The notes below the pieces were generated by a model. That model had not been told where the DNA came from and ran no database searches. It saw only the letters and a program-made list of their open reading frames with translations. Below, piece after piece: positions 10,219 to 18,387 of a stretch of DNA of 28,722 nucleotides. Position numbers and translations under genes: made by a program. Position 1 is the stretch's first letter. Each line of letters opens with the position of its first letter. The DNA is from Phytophthora quininea (Eukaryota; Oomycota; Peronosporomycetes; Peronosporales; Peronosporaceae): positions 1-28,722 of the forward strand of contig JAAVTG010000876.1 in NCBI GenBank assembly GCA_011947345.1, in the 5' to 3' direction.

Positions 10219-11096
10219 TCAAATAATGACGACCAGCGTGACAACGAGGACCATGGCAACCGCAGCAGCTCGAGATCGATGAGCACTCGACGCGGTTTCC
10301 GAGGCCGGCGCAAAGTTCCATGACGTGCTCGGCTTGGCGTTCAACTTGGACGACCTGCTGCCGGACGACGTGGACGAAGACCTGGACCCACTCACAACCG
10401 TGTCCAACGTACTGCTGCCGCTGTGCTGCGGGTCTACTGCGATATCGTTCTGGTTGAACTCCTTGTCGACCGACGATCGGTACTGGATCACATTGTCGGG
10501 CGTCAATCGCAGCAAGCCGTTCGTGGTGATGCCGTACAGATTGCTCGTGTACTCGGCAAATAACTGCGAGTTCGCATCGTGCAGGAGGTTCGCAACCTCG
10601 GCGAGGTTGACGTCGCGCCTCCAGTGCACCATGTCGAGGAACCGTTTGGTGGTCGGGATCACGTTTGTCGCATTCGGGTACTTGTCGGTGTCCACGGCGA
10701 TCTTCAGCATAGTCTGGGCCGACGCGAGGTGCGAGAAGCCCGAGTAGCTGCACTCTGGAAAGCCAGCAAACAGGCCGATCGAGAAGAGAGCTCGACACGA
10801 CAGCGACTTTGCCATTTTGCCAATTTGCTGCGGCGTCGGGTCCACGCCTGGGTACGGGAACATTTGGTACTGAGCGTCCAAAACGCACTTCTGGAGGACC
10901 AAGTTGTTGGCCGAGAAGAGCTCGTAGGCTTTCATCAGCGTTGGCTGGTCGCAGTTGGTGACGTTCACCAGCGTAAACGTAGCGGACTGTGGGTTGCCGA
11001 GTCGATGGGGGCCAGTGAGAACGCTGCGCTTTGGTTGTGCTGGGCCGTCGCCAACGACATAGCTAAGCACAGTACCAAGACCCAGGCTTGGTTCAT
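10219..11096 (-). CDS. Elicitin-like protein with C-terminal GPI-type signal
   Basis: ATG 11096-11094 opens a clear signal peptide (about 18 residues, hydrophobic core WVLVLCLAMSLA, small residues before the cleavage site). A frame change at the five-G run 11007-11011 then leads into the mature domain. That domain has the elicitin outline: a Cys opening a helix, a second Cys about 21 residues later, a 'FP.....PT..Q' turn, then Cys-x14-Cys (LSCRALFSIGLFAGFPEC). Only four of the six canonical cysteines are seen. A Ser/Thr-rich linker and a hydrophobic C-terminus (AVAMVLVVTLVVII) after small residues indicate a GPI anchor, giving a wall- or membrane-bound elicitin-like protein. Classical elicitins bind sterols and are recognised by plants; whether this divergent form does either is unknown. 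A longer upstream start at 11271 exists in the mature-domain frame but lacks a signal peptide. Confidence 0.7.
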
Positions 11097-11203
11097 CCTT
11101 GGCCTCGTGCCAGCTTTTATTCAAGGGCTCGTGTAGATAGCAGCTCCATATGTTTGAAAAGGTCAACCAACCAAGCAGATAAGAAATACAGCCCGGAGGA
11201 AAC

Positions 11204-11256
11204 GGTAGATTATTTAACGGGTCTTTTTTGCGGGCCTGGTTAGGCCGCTGGTCAGG
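11204..11256 (+). repeat. MULE-B left terminal inverted repeat
   Basis: Pairs in inverted orientation with 17751-17798. It is flanked on the outside by the target duplication GAGGAAAC (11196-11203). Nested MULE-A lies 21 bases inside its inner end. Confidence 0.7.
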
Positions 11257-11277
11257 CTGACCCTGACCCATACCAGC

Positions 11278-11389
11278 GAGGAATTAAAGAATCTAAGTGG
11301 ATCGGGGACATTTTGTCCCCGCTATATAAGTAGATCATGAACCCACTTATAAGTAGATTCTTATCGACCGAACCTACTTATAAGTAGAT
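11278..11389 (+). repeat. MULE-A left terminal inverted repeat
   Basis: Begins GAGGAATTAAAG and matches the reverse complement of 14549-14658 almost completely. It contains the palindrome GGGGACATTTTGTCCCC (11304-11320) and several copies of the self-complementary CTACTTATAAGTAG, or one-base variants of it, which are candidate transposase-binding or hairpin sites. Confidence 0.85.
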
Positions 11390-11445
11390 CTCTACTGACA
11401 GAAATTTCTTAGAAACGATACGATTCGGAAGTATAAGTAGAAACG

Positions 11446-11506
11446 GTGTAGTCGTCCGAGTTTGCTAGTGGTTTTTACGACTTGGTGTAGTCGTCCAAGT
11501 TTGCTA
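11446..11506 (+). repeat. Two 22-base direct repeats upstream of MULE-A transposase
   Basis: GTGTAGTCGTCCGAGTTTGC (11446) and GTGTAGTCGTCCAAGTTTGC (11485) lie 39 bases apart between the inverted repeat and the transposase start. They could be promoter or transposase-binding repeats; no direct evidence. Confidence 0.6.
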
Positions 11507-11688
11507 CTGAGATCGTACGACTAAATTGTTTTTGCTTCGTGGTGTTGCTTATGAAATATACGACTTTGCCTTTTGAGCATTGGTTTCCCGTGTTTCATGT
11601 GGAACCACGTTTTTTTTTTTCCGCTGTATTAATAGCTGAACCGAGGCACTTTGCCAGTCAGTTTTAAATCGACATCCCTGACAGCGAG

Positions 11689-13720
11689 ATGCCGCTTGAT
11701 GAAGACGCTGTAGCAAACAACTCGGTGGAAGCAGATGATATCAAGAGACTACGTGATTTGGGGTTGCTCAAGTCGAGCGTGGCTATCAGTATGGACAGAT
11801 CTTCTCCTCAGACGTTCGGCTTCGCGCAAGAGATAGGTGAAAATCTTGCCGAAAACAGTTTTGAATCGAGAGCGGCGTTGCAACAGCGAATTCGAGAATT
11901 TGCTCGGATCAGTGGGTTCTCGATTCGTGTCAAGAATAACAGCTGGCAGGAGAAAACAAGAGAAGGCAATGCGCGATACGTCTGCAAGATGTTGAAGGGT
12001 CAACAGCAGCTTGTGGAAGGGAGTGTTCCTTGCTGTCCATTTTTCGTGAACGTATACGGCAAGAACGACGAGTGGAAGATAACGCAGATATGTATTGCCC
12101 ATGACCATTATCATCACTGTGGCTTTCAGTCAAAGACATTCGTCGAGAGTGATCTTGCTTCCGACACTCCGACGTTGCGGTCTCGTGATGTCTCGTTTGT
12201 AGCCTTGCAGGAGATGCTACTTCGTGAAATGCTTCCGGCCTATGGTGGATCTTGGTTGAATGTGACTGGCAAAGCTATCATGAAATTGTTACGGTCCAAG
12301 GGCATGGAAACGAACCGCCAAACGGCCTCAAAGCTGAAAATGGCTTTACTGGAGTCACTCCATGGGGATATGGTCGACAGCTATCAGCAGCTAGAGGGTT
12401 TTCTAGCAGCCGTGTGCAAAGTTAACCTGAAGTCGAGCAATGCTTTCGAGAAGACCGCAAGGGGTGTATTTCAGAGAGCGTGTTTTTTCGGGCTCATGCA
12501 TTCACGCGGCACAGTACTGCAAACATGTTGTGGGTCTAGACGGCACTCATTTGAAGGGCGATATGAACAAGCGAGGTGTTTTCTTGTTGGCGACGACGAA
12601 AGCCTATAACAACCGCATCTTGGTGATGGGCATCGCGTTGGTCGACAAAGAAAATTTTGACAACTGGCTGTGGTTCGTAACTCGCATGAAACACGCACTT
12701 GGAAGCGACTTTACGGAACGGCCTGTTTTCGTGTCGGATAGACAGAAGGGGTTATTGGGAGCAGTCACAAAGGCGTATCCTGATTGTGGTCACCGCTACT
12801 GCGTTCGTCACATCATTACAAATGTGGTCAAAGCTACATCTGCTCTATCTCCAAACGAGCAATCACTAGTGTTTGCAATGTTTCGAAGTGAGTGTCAAAA
12901 CGATTACATCTTTTATCGGTCTCGTCTATTCCAAACACGTCCGAATGCAGCTACGTATCTAGACAGCATTAAGAAGCAGTATTGGGTCACGTATGCGTTC
13001 AGCGAGGCTTACGACCAGCCCTCTTACGACGAGGTAACTTCAAACGTATCTGAAGCTGCTAACCAGTGGCTTGGTAACGAATGCAGATCGTCGTACCCGA
13101 AACAAGCCCTCGAGGATTACGTGATTAACGTGGTGAAGCTGTTTGCAAAACGGCGTGATGAAAGCAGACCAAAGACCCAAAAGCTGTCAAGTACTCCTGA
13201 GCCACCAAACACGAATTTCACCTTGGATGAAAACCAACTGGTCGACGTGTACAAGAAAAAGCTAACCGGAATGTTGGCTCTGGCGAAGACATACACTATC
13301 ATACCAAGTATCGAGGGTGTGTACATGGTTCGCTTCACGGACGTCAGCACTCGACCGGACCACGCTCACATCTGGCGAGGTGTCAATCTTGCAGAAAAAA
13401 ACTGCACGTGTCGAAGATGGCAAGATCAGCAGTTTCCGTGCGTTCATGCTGTTAAGGTAGCGATTCACCACGGCGTGCATGTTACCAGCTTATTCGACAA
13501 GGACAAGCTCAGCCGTGTGCAATATGCAAAAACGTACTACCAGCAATTTATTCCAGTGGTAAGTGCTCAGCAAATACCCGTCGATCGAACACTACTGGTA
13601 CCAGACATTGTTGTTGAAGAAGAGGACATAGGTTCTCGCGGAAGGAAGCCGGGACCGAAGCCGAAGCGGAAAGCCGCGAAGCCAGGTTCCACCGCGTCAC
13701 CTTACATTGCTACTACATGA
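11689..13720 (+). CDS. MULE-A transposase (MuDR/MULE, SWIM zinc finger)
   Basis: About 675 codons in two frames joined at the six-T run 12483-12488. The N-terminal part (residues about 60-145) holds a FAR1-like Cys/His DNA-binding region with FARISGFSIRVKNNSW, CPFF and ICIAHDHYHHCGF. The MULE DDE nuclease follows: the first Asp in VGLDGTHLKGD, the second in FVSDRQKGLLGAV, the conserved CxxH-type segment DCGHRYCVRH, and the Glu in EVTSNVSEAANQWL. The C-terminus has a SWIM zinc finger, CTCRRWQDQQFPCVHAVK (CxC ... CxH), and a basic tail RGRKPGPKPKRKAAKPG suited to nuclear import. The product would cut and move the element by acting on the 110-base inverted repeats around it. The start at 11689 is the first ATG after a short AT-rich leader. 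The frame break is probably a one-base error in the T-run. Confidence 0.85.
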
Positions 13721-13945
13721 TATTACATTTGTACGACTAGCTGAAGGCAGCGCGATACATTCTCATTTTAATTTTTTAATATACTTTCCATGTATTGCTA
13801 GTCGCTAATGCTTGCTTGTAAATGTTTACGACTCGCCCAAAAGGTATTTATGTGAACGAGTACATGCTGCTGCTAAACTATAATTATACTACAAAAAAAT
13901 TGTAAAACGACAATTGCCCAATAGTATAAATGAATAGAAATTGTA

Positions 13946-14492
13946 CTAAATACCGATATAACTTCTGCAAATTGGGCAGTTTGGCTCAACCTCGTCGTTG
14001 AGAGCATGAGCCACGAGTAAGGTCATGCAAGAGGAGCACATGACGTGCCCGCACGGCCTCGCGGTGATCGGACGGTGCGATGTTCGCTGACAGATCGGAC
14101 ACAACGCCGTCTCGTCATCCGCGTCAGATTCAGAGATTTCGATAACTTAGTTACGCGGTAGCACTGACGTGGCAAGGTGTTGAAGCCGCCACAGGAGGTG
14201 GAAGCGGGACAGTGGCAGGAGTTGGGTGCGGGACAGGGAGCAGAGCAGAAGCAGGCGCTGCAGGCACCGAAGCGGCAACACGCAGTGGAAGCTCGTGCAG
14301 TGCGTCGCGCCGAGCCTGCGAGTTGAGTCGATCGTACTCGCTTCGCGGCTCGAGCAGCAGCTTGACGCTGCTCTTTGAGGTGATGGTACTTGGTTTTGAG
14401 GCACGCCCGCTTGCCCAGGTGCCAGGTAAGCTGATAGGTGACAGGTTGCTTCGGCAGATCGGGCAGTTGATGCGGGGCATCATAAATGCCAA
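13946..14492 (-). CDS. RING-finger protein carried by MULE-A (frame-broken)
   Basis: The C-terminal part reads, in one minus-strand frame ending TAG at 13946-13948, as a canonical C3HC4 RING: CPIC, 12 residues, CGHVMCSSC, then about 19 residues and CPIC. The N-terminus (ATG 14492) has another CPIC pair followed, after a frame change, by LTWHLGKRACLKTKYHHL, together a possible C2HC finger. A basic helix and a long Pro/Ala/Val-rich linker sit between the two zinc modules. Three frame changes occur, at about 14440, 14340 and 14140. RING domains of this type recruit E2 enzymes to ubiquitinate targets. A transposon-borne copy might act on the transposase or on host silencing factors (inference). 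It converges on the transposase with about 225 bases between stops and lies inside the inverted repeats. Confidence 0.65.
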
Positions 14493-14548
14493 AATGAACT
14501 ATCATCCTGAAGTCTTTCCTTTCGTTCCTATCTATAGGTCTTGTTGAA

Positions 14549-14658
14549 ATCTACTTATAAGTAGGTTCGGTCAATAAGAATCCACTTATAAGTGGGTTCA
14601 TGATCTACTTATAGCGGGGACAAAATGTTCCCGATCCACTTAGATTGTTTAATTCCTC
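14549..14658 (-). repeat. MULE-A right terminal inverted repeat
   Basis: Ends TTTAATTCCTC, the mirror of the left end. It differs from the left copy by about four substitutions and a missing TA dinucleotide. The palindromic CTACTTATAAGTAG units are conserved here as well. Confidence 0.85.
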
Positions 14659-14833
14659 CCATACCAGCCGATAGATTACACAGAAAAAACATGGTGAGCC
14701 CGACCTGATCCATATCCGTACCAGAAAAATTAAGGATTTGAAGGCGATGGATAATACTAGTATTGCATCAACGCTGGTTTCATTACTACAGTACTAGTAT
14801 ACTCATACAGCAATACTGCAAAAACAAGCCAAT

Positions 14834-14913
14834 CGTTTGGTCCGTATCTCGTACGGTTTGGTCCGTATCTCGTACCGTTTGGTCCGTATCTCCAATCGTT
14901 TGGGCCGTATCCT
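14834..14913 (+). repeat. 21-base tandem repeat, about four units
   Basis: Units start at 14834, 14855, 14876 and 14897 with the core GTTTGGTCCGTATCTC. They lie in MULE-B immediately upstream of the dioxygenase gene, so they may be promoter repeats or binding sites. The open frame through them is just the repeat translated. Confidence 0.8.
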
Positions 14914-14936
14914 GGCTGAATTCTATCATTTCGGAA

Positions 14937-15811
14937 ATGGCCTCCAAATCAGCGGGTTGACTACAGTGCTTTGCCACCTTATGGGTGGCTTCGCTTTCGT
15001 CCGAAGCTCTCCGCAGAATTGTTGGAGAATTTGCTAGATGAAGCGAAGAGCCGCAATTATGTTCCCGTATTCAAGAGCGTCGGTGGTGAAGAAGAGGACA
15101 CGCATCGTCTCCAACCCCGTCTTCCGGAGGATCCAAACGTGCTATCAGACGCTATGAAAGTTCTGCACCAGGAGCTTTGCTACGCTGTACGCAGTCACGA
15201 CCAAAACTTCACGCCTACGGTGTATTCGTTCATGAAGTCGTCGGCACGTGGCGTTGAACAAGACCCGCACAAGGATTACACCCCGAAGCTATCGCCAAGG
15301 TGACGAAGAAGTACCCGCACACCATCCCGTGCAGCATGATTGTCGCGCTTCAACAAGGAACTCGCCTGAAGGTTTTCGACAGCTGCTACGAGACGGCGGA
15401 CCCTCACGGCCGCAGGTGGTGGACCTGTACCGTGGTGAATGTCTATTGTTTCGGGGCGATTTGATCCATTGCGGAATGGCTTACAGGAGTGTTAACTACC
15501 GACTCCACTGCTACGTTACAATCCCTGGCGTCGAATTTGTGCCGGATATTGTCGCGGGAGTCAACGAGAAAGAGTTTACCTGCGGATGGTGCGACGCGAT
15601 GGATGTCGACTCGGAGAGAATGCGCCAGCATCGGTTCTACTGCCAGGACAATCCGAAGGCTGCAAAAGGCAGTCGTGTTCGTGTCCGCAAGAACCGCCCG
15701 AAGGAGCCTGCGCGCAAGTGCCTAAGGTGTGACAAGATTTACAGCGCTGGCGGTTACCGCAAACATCGCAACAAAATACCGCCGTGTCAACCGCAACAGA
15801 CCGAAGGATAG
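14937..15811 (+). CDS. 2OG-Fe(II) dioxygenase-like protein with two C-terminal zinc fingers (MULE-B cargo)
   Basis: About 290 residues in three frames joined near the C-run 15281-15284 and near 15410. The start is uncertain: ATG 14937 is followed by a stop unless a frame change intervenes, but the frame is coherent from about 14941. The core shows the double-stranded beta-helix signature of 2-oxoglutarate/Fe(II) oxygenases: HxD in EQDPHKDYTP (His codon 15268), a middle strand IPCSMIVALQQGTRLKVF, the distal His in LLFRGDLIHCGMAY (His codon 15467), and the Arg for 2-oxoglutarate in VNYRLHCYV (codon 15500). After it come two C2HC-type fingers, CGWCDAMDVDSERMRQHRFYC and CLRCDKIYSAGGYRKH...C, separated by a very basic linker. 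The layout suggests a nucleic-acid-directed dioxygenase (AlkB-, TET/JBP- or PHYH-like); the exact family cannot be fixed by eye. It converges on the transposase and lies inside MULE-B. Confidence 0.65.
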
Positions 15812-16023
15812 GCTAGCGTAGGTGGTTACTGCTGACCGGAATGAAAGGAAGAGGCCATCGGCACACCACATACTCCTGACGTTTTTTTATTAAAACTGTC
15901 GATACAATGTTGAAAGGTAAATGCTACGTGTATTGTGTTTGTTATTGTCACGGCTCCTTGGAATAAACGTGAGAAAGAGAAAGAAACTGAAAAAAGAGAT
16001 ACCGCTACAGCGTAGTCTTGCCG

Positions 16024-17421
16024 TCAGTCGCGCGGGCTACACTGTAAACTCTGGGGAACCTCGCAAGTTCCGTGCGGTGGGGCACGAGCTCGCTTGCGGG
16101 ATATATCCTCCACGAGCTTGACGTAGCGGCTCGCATGCTCCTCGATCACCCCTATGAATGTCGGCAGATTGGGGTGGCTCGAAGGAAGCGCGTTGTTGAT
16201 TTCGCGGTTGTAACGCTCCAAGGGGTTGTTGGTGCGGTTGATGACCGTGCGTTGAGTGCCAAACACGTTCCAAAAATGCGGAGGATACAGCTCCATCCAC
16301 ATCTTGCGAAAGTACACTCAGAATTGCTCCCACTTCGTCGCGGAGTACTCAACACCCTTCCCACGAAGGTCCATGTTAAGCTTCTTGACCACGAAATTGA
16401 TGCCGGGGTCGATGCGGTCATGAGGGATGACAGTAAGCGAGTCGAGGTATCCAGGCTGCATCATGAGAGAGATCTCGTCCGTAGGCAGGTGGAGTTTCTG
16501 CATCTTACGTCAGACAGCCTGCTTAAAATGAAAGAGGCGACCGATGATATCAGCGCTCGGGAACTGGTCTTCCACGGCGTTGATGAGACCGCGCTCAAAG
16601 TCGCATGATACCGTCCCAATATCCATCGTCATACCAGTTGCAGCTTGCACACAATGAAGCGTGCTCCAGTACGTCCACTCAGACTTGTTAGTCGTGAGGC
16701 AGTACATACAGGGAACAAAGCACTTGGAGCCGCGGTCGTGGACCATGACGATGATGCATTGATAGAAGGTGCTGGGCACGCAGTGGAAAGTTCCGTCGAT
16801 GAACAACGAAGTCTGGTTGTAAGACAGCAGCCTGGTCAACGCGGGGTGGCCCCATCCGAGAATGTGCTGGACTTTACCCTCGCCGACGTAGGTGTAGTGG
16901 AACTGGGAAAACATTGCATCACCAACCTTCGTCATGGAGAGCGGTGGAACCTCGACAGGTCCGTAGATTGAAGGCCCAAAGTCTGCGTTGCGGGTACGGT
17001 ACACACGACTCATCACTTGGTCGCGCGTGAGTCCCCTGATCATCTTCTTGGACGTGAATTCCTCTCGCACCATCTCCCAGATCATCGACGGCACGAGTGT
17101 CAGGTTTGACAGCGCAAGATTATCAACTTCGCGCTTTATGTCTTCGACGACGTCCACCGCATCAGGAGGGGTGCAAGTTCCGGTCGCAGGCGTGTTGTTT
17201 TCGTCAGTTCTTCTGCCGCAGGTGTGCGTAATTGCGTTCTGGTAGGAACCGTCTGCCATCACGTCGACACGGGCCTTGCACTTGCTGCGGTAGTATCTGC
17301 AACGATATGATGTCTTGCGGCCTGAAGAGTACGCCTTCGTGTAGGCGAAGCCTTGCCAGTTTACAGTGGTCTTGAAAGAGCACAGTTCTTGAACGTCGTC
17401 CATTTTGGAAATGAACGCCAA
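16024..17421 (-). pseudogene. MULE-B transposase (FLYWCH zinc finger plus MULE domain), two in-frame stops
   Basis: A single minus-strand frame of 465 codons interrupted by just two TGA codons (16510-16512 and 16318-16320) and no frame change. The N-terminus is a FLYWCH-type finger: WQGFAYTKAYSSGRKTSYRC, then CKARV and a late HTC. The MULE nuclease follows, with FIDGTFHCVP (first Asp), VSCDFERGLINAV (second Asp) and RTNNPLERYNREIN (Glu). The first TGA aligns with a basic residue of the MULE-C relative (KHAVKRK), the second with a Trp (RRFWAYF). Either the copy is inactivated by two point mutations or the family lost activity here. The start is ATG 17421, or 17403 (MDDVQELC). Its stop is about 210 bases from that of the dioxygenase gene. 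Confidence 0.8.
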
Positions 17422-17750
17422 ATTTGGGCTCGAGCGCTGAAGTGAATGGCTAGCACGGGATAAAGGTCTTTAGTCCGTGCTAGCCATTCATTTTCCATTC
17501 ACGTACTTAAGCAGAAGCGAACAAGTCACGAATTGCCTTCTCTGGACACAGCACGAGAGGTAACATTAAAAACATGTCAGCTGTGTAATCGAATCCGGAT
17601 ATTCATGATATATCATTTTATATGAGTTTCACGAAAGTATGAAACTGCTATTATTATTCCTGGGAAATTACTAAGCAAAGAACGCAAGAGGTTTTTTCGG
17701 GTCTGGTCTTGGTCAGCATGACCAGGAGCCAAATCCATCAAATATGCATA

Positions 17751-17798
17751 CCCGACCAGCGGCCTTACCAGACCCGCAAAGACCCGAAAAATCTAACC
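17751..17798 (-). repeat. MULE-B right terminal inverted repeat
   Basis: Reverse complement of the left end with small indels in T-runs. It is flanked by GAGGAAAC (17799-17806). A further internal inverted copy of the tip (TTTTTTCGGGTCTGGTC, from 17692) makes the right end able to fold back on itself. Confidence 0.7.
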
Positions 17799-17937
17799 GA
17801 GGAAACAGTGTGTGTCTTTACGATAGCTGCTATCGTGCCAACTACGGCGTGGATATCATTGTTTCTAGGCGGTTGTGTAGAAGGCGAGGCGTCGCGCGGG
17901 AGCTGGCCCCTCCAAGCACGTGCCAACGTCGAAGGCC

Positions 17938-18387
17938 TCATTTGCTGTGCGTGCGCTTGCTGTACTTGGCGATGTAGGCCTTCATGAAGATATCGTACTT
18001 ATTATGGCCCTTGTCCGTGGCGCCGTTGCCGATGTTGTATTTGAGCCTGACATCCTTGGGCTTGATGCCGTCTTCCACCCAGGACTTCATCTTATCGGCC
18101 CACCTGGTCTTCCAGACCGAACCAGGGTAGCCGCCGCGCTCCTCTTGGTCATCTTAGTCATTCTGCTCGTCTTGGTCGTCGTCGTTTTGGTCGTTGTCGT
18201 CCTTTTCGCCGACCACCGTCTTGTACGACCGCAGGAAGCGTGGGGCTTCAGCCGCATTCATCGCCTCGTTCGACAAAACGTTGTCGGTCGCCGCCTTGGA
18301 CAGCTTGGATTCGGTGGCCGCCGAGACAGCGTCAGAGCTCGCAAGGATAGTGGCCGCGGCTATCAGCAGGACGGAGGAAACACGCAT
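17938..18387 (-). pseudogene. RxLR-EER effector gene interrupted by an in-frame stop
   Basis: ATG 18387 opens a 23-residue signal peptide (hydrophobic VLLIAAATILA, small residues before cleavage). RFLR follows at about residue 50, then an Asp/Asn/Gln-rich acidic stretch. A TAA ends the frame after 77 codons, at 18154. The same frame continues past the stop with EER, then a W/Y-type helical domain of about 60 residues, to a TGA at 17938-17940. Signal peptide, RxLR and dEER in this order are the hallmark of oomycete host-translocated effectors, which act inside plant cells on immunity. As written, the product would be a secreted N-terminal stub lacking the effector domain. No frame change is involved, so this is a nonsense mutation rather than the indel pattern seen elsewhere. 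MULE-B ends 130 bases downstream. The target is unknown. Confidence 0.75.

Larger units (their letters stand above)
11278..14658. mobile_element. MULE-A: complete Mutator-like element nested in MULE-B
   Basis: A 3,381-base element bounded by inverted repeats of 112 and 110 bases that differ at only about five places, and by an exact 10-base target duplication CCATACCAGC (11268-11277 and 14659-14668). It carries a MULE transposase with SWIM zinc finger (11689-13720, +) and a convergent RING-finger gene (13946-14492, -). Near-identical repeats and an exact duplication indicate a younger insertion than MULE-B. The transposase frame is interrupted only once, at a T-run, so the element may still be intact in the real genome. 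Confidence 0.85.
11204..17798. mobile_element. MULE-B: Mutator-like element with dioxygenase cargo (contains nested MULE-A)
   Basis: The ends are defined by inverted repeats of about 50 bases (11204-11256 and 17751-17798), sharing GCGGG.CTGGT.AGGCCGCTGG, and by an 8-base direct duplication GAGGAAAC at 11196-11203 and 17799-17806, a MULE-sized target duplication. The element is 6,595 bases as seen and about 3.2 kb without nested MULE-A and its extra target copy. It carries a FLYWCH-type MULE transposase (16024-17421, -) and a dioxygenase-zinc finger gene (14937-15811, +), transcribed towards each other. Its left terminus is very close to that of MULE-C (GGTAGATTATTTAACGGGTC against GGAAGATTATTAACAGGGTC), so the two belong to one lineage, in agreement with their transposases. 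It lies 130 bases downstream of the effector pseudogene. Confidence 0.75.

Noticed and set aside
10130..10888. 252-codon minus-strand frame overlapping the elicitin-like gene
   Set aside because: Arg/Gln/His-rich shadow of the elicitin-like reading frame, without signal peptide or domain.
14763..14977. Short plus and minus frames with repeated WSVSRTV or DTDQTVR units
   Set aside because: They are translations of the 21-base tandem DNA repeat, not a repeat protein.
16024..17421. TGA reassignment to Trp
   Set aside because: Trp is written TGG throughout the host genes, and TGA ends other good frames; the few TGA-for-Trp cases lie in decayed copies, and one MULE-B stop aligns with a basic residue instead.
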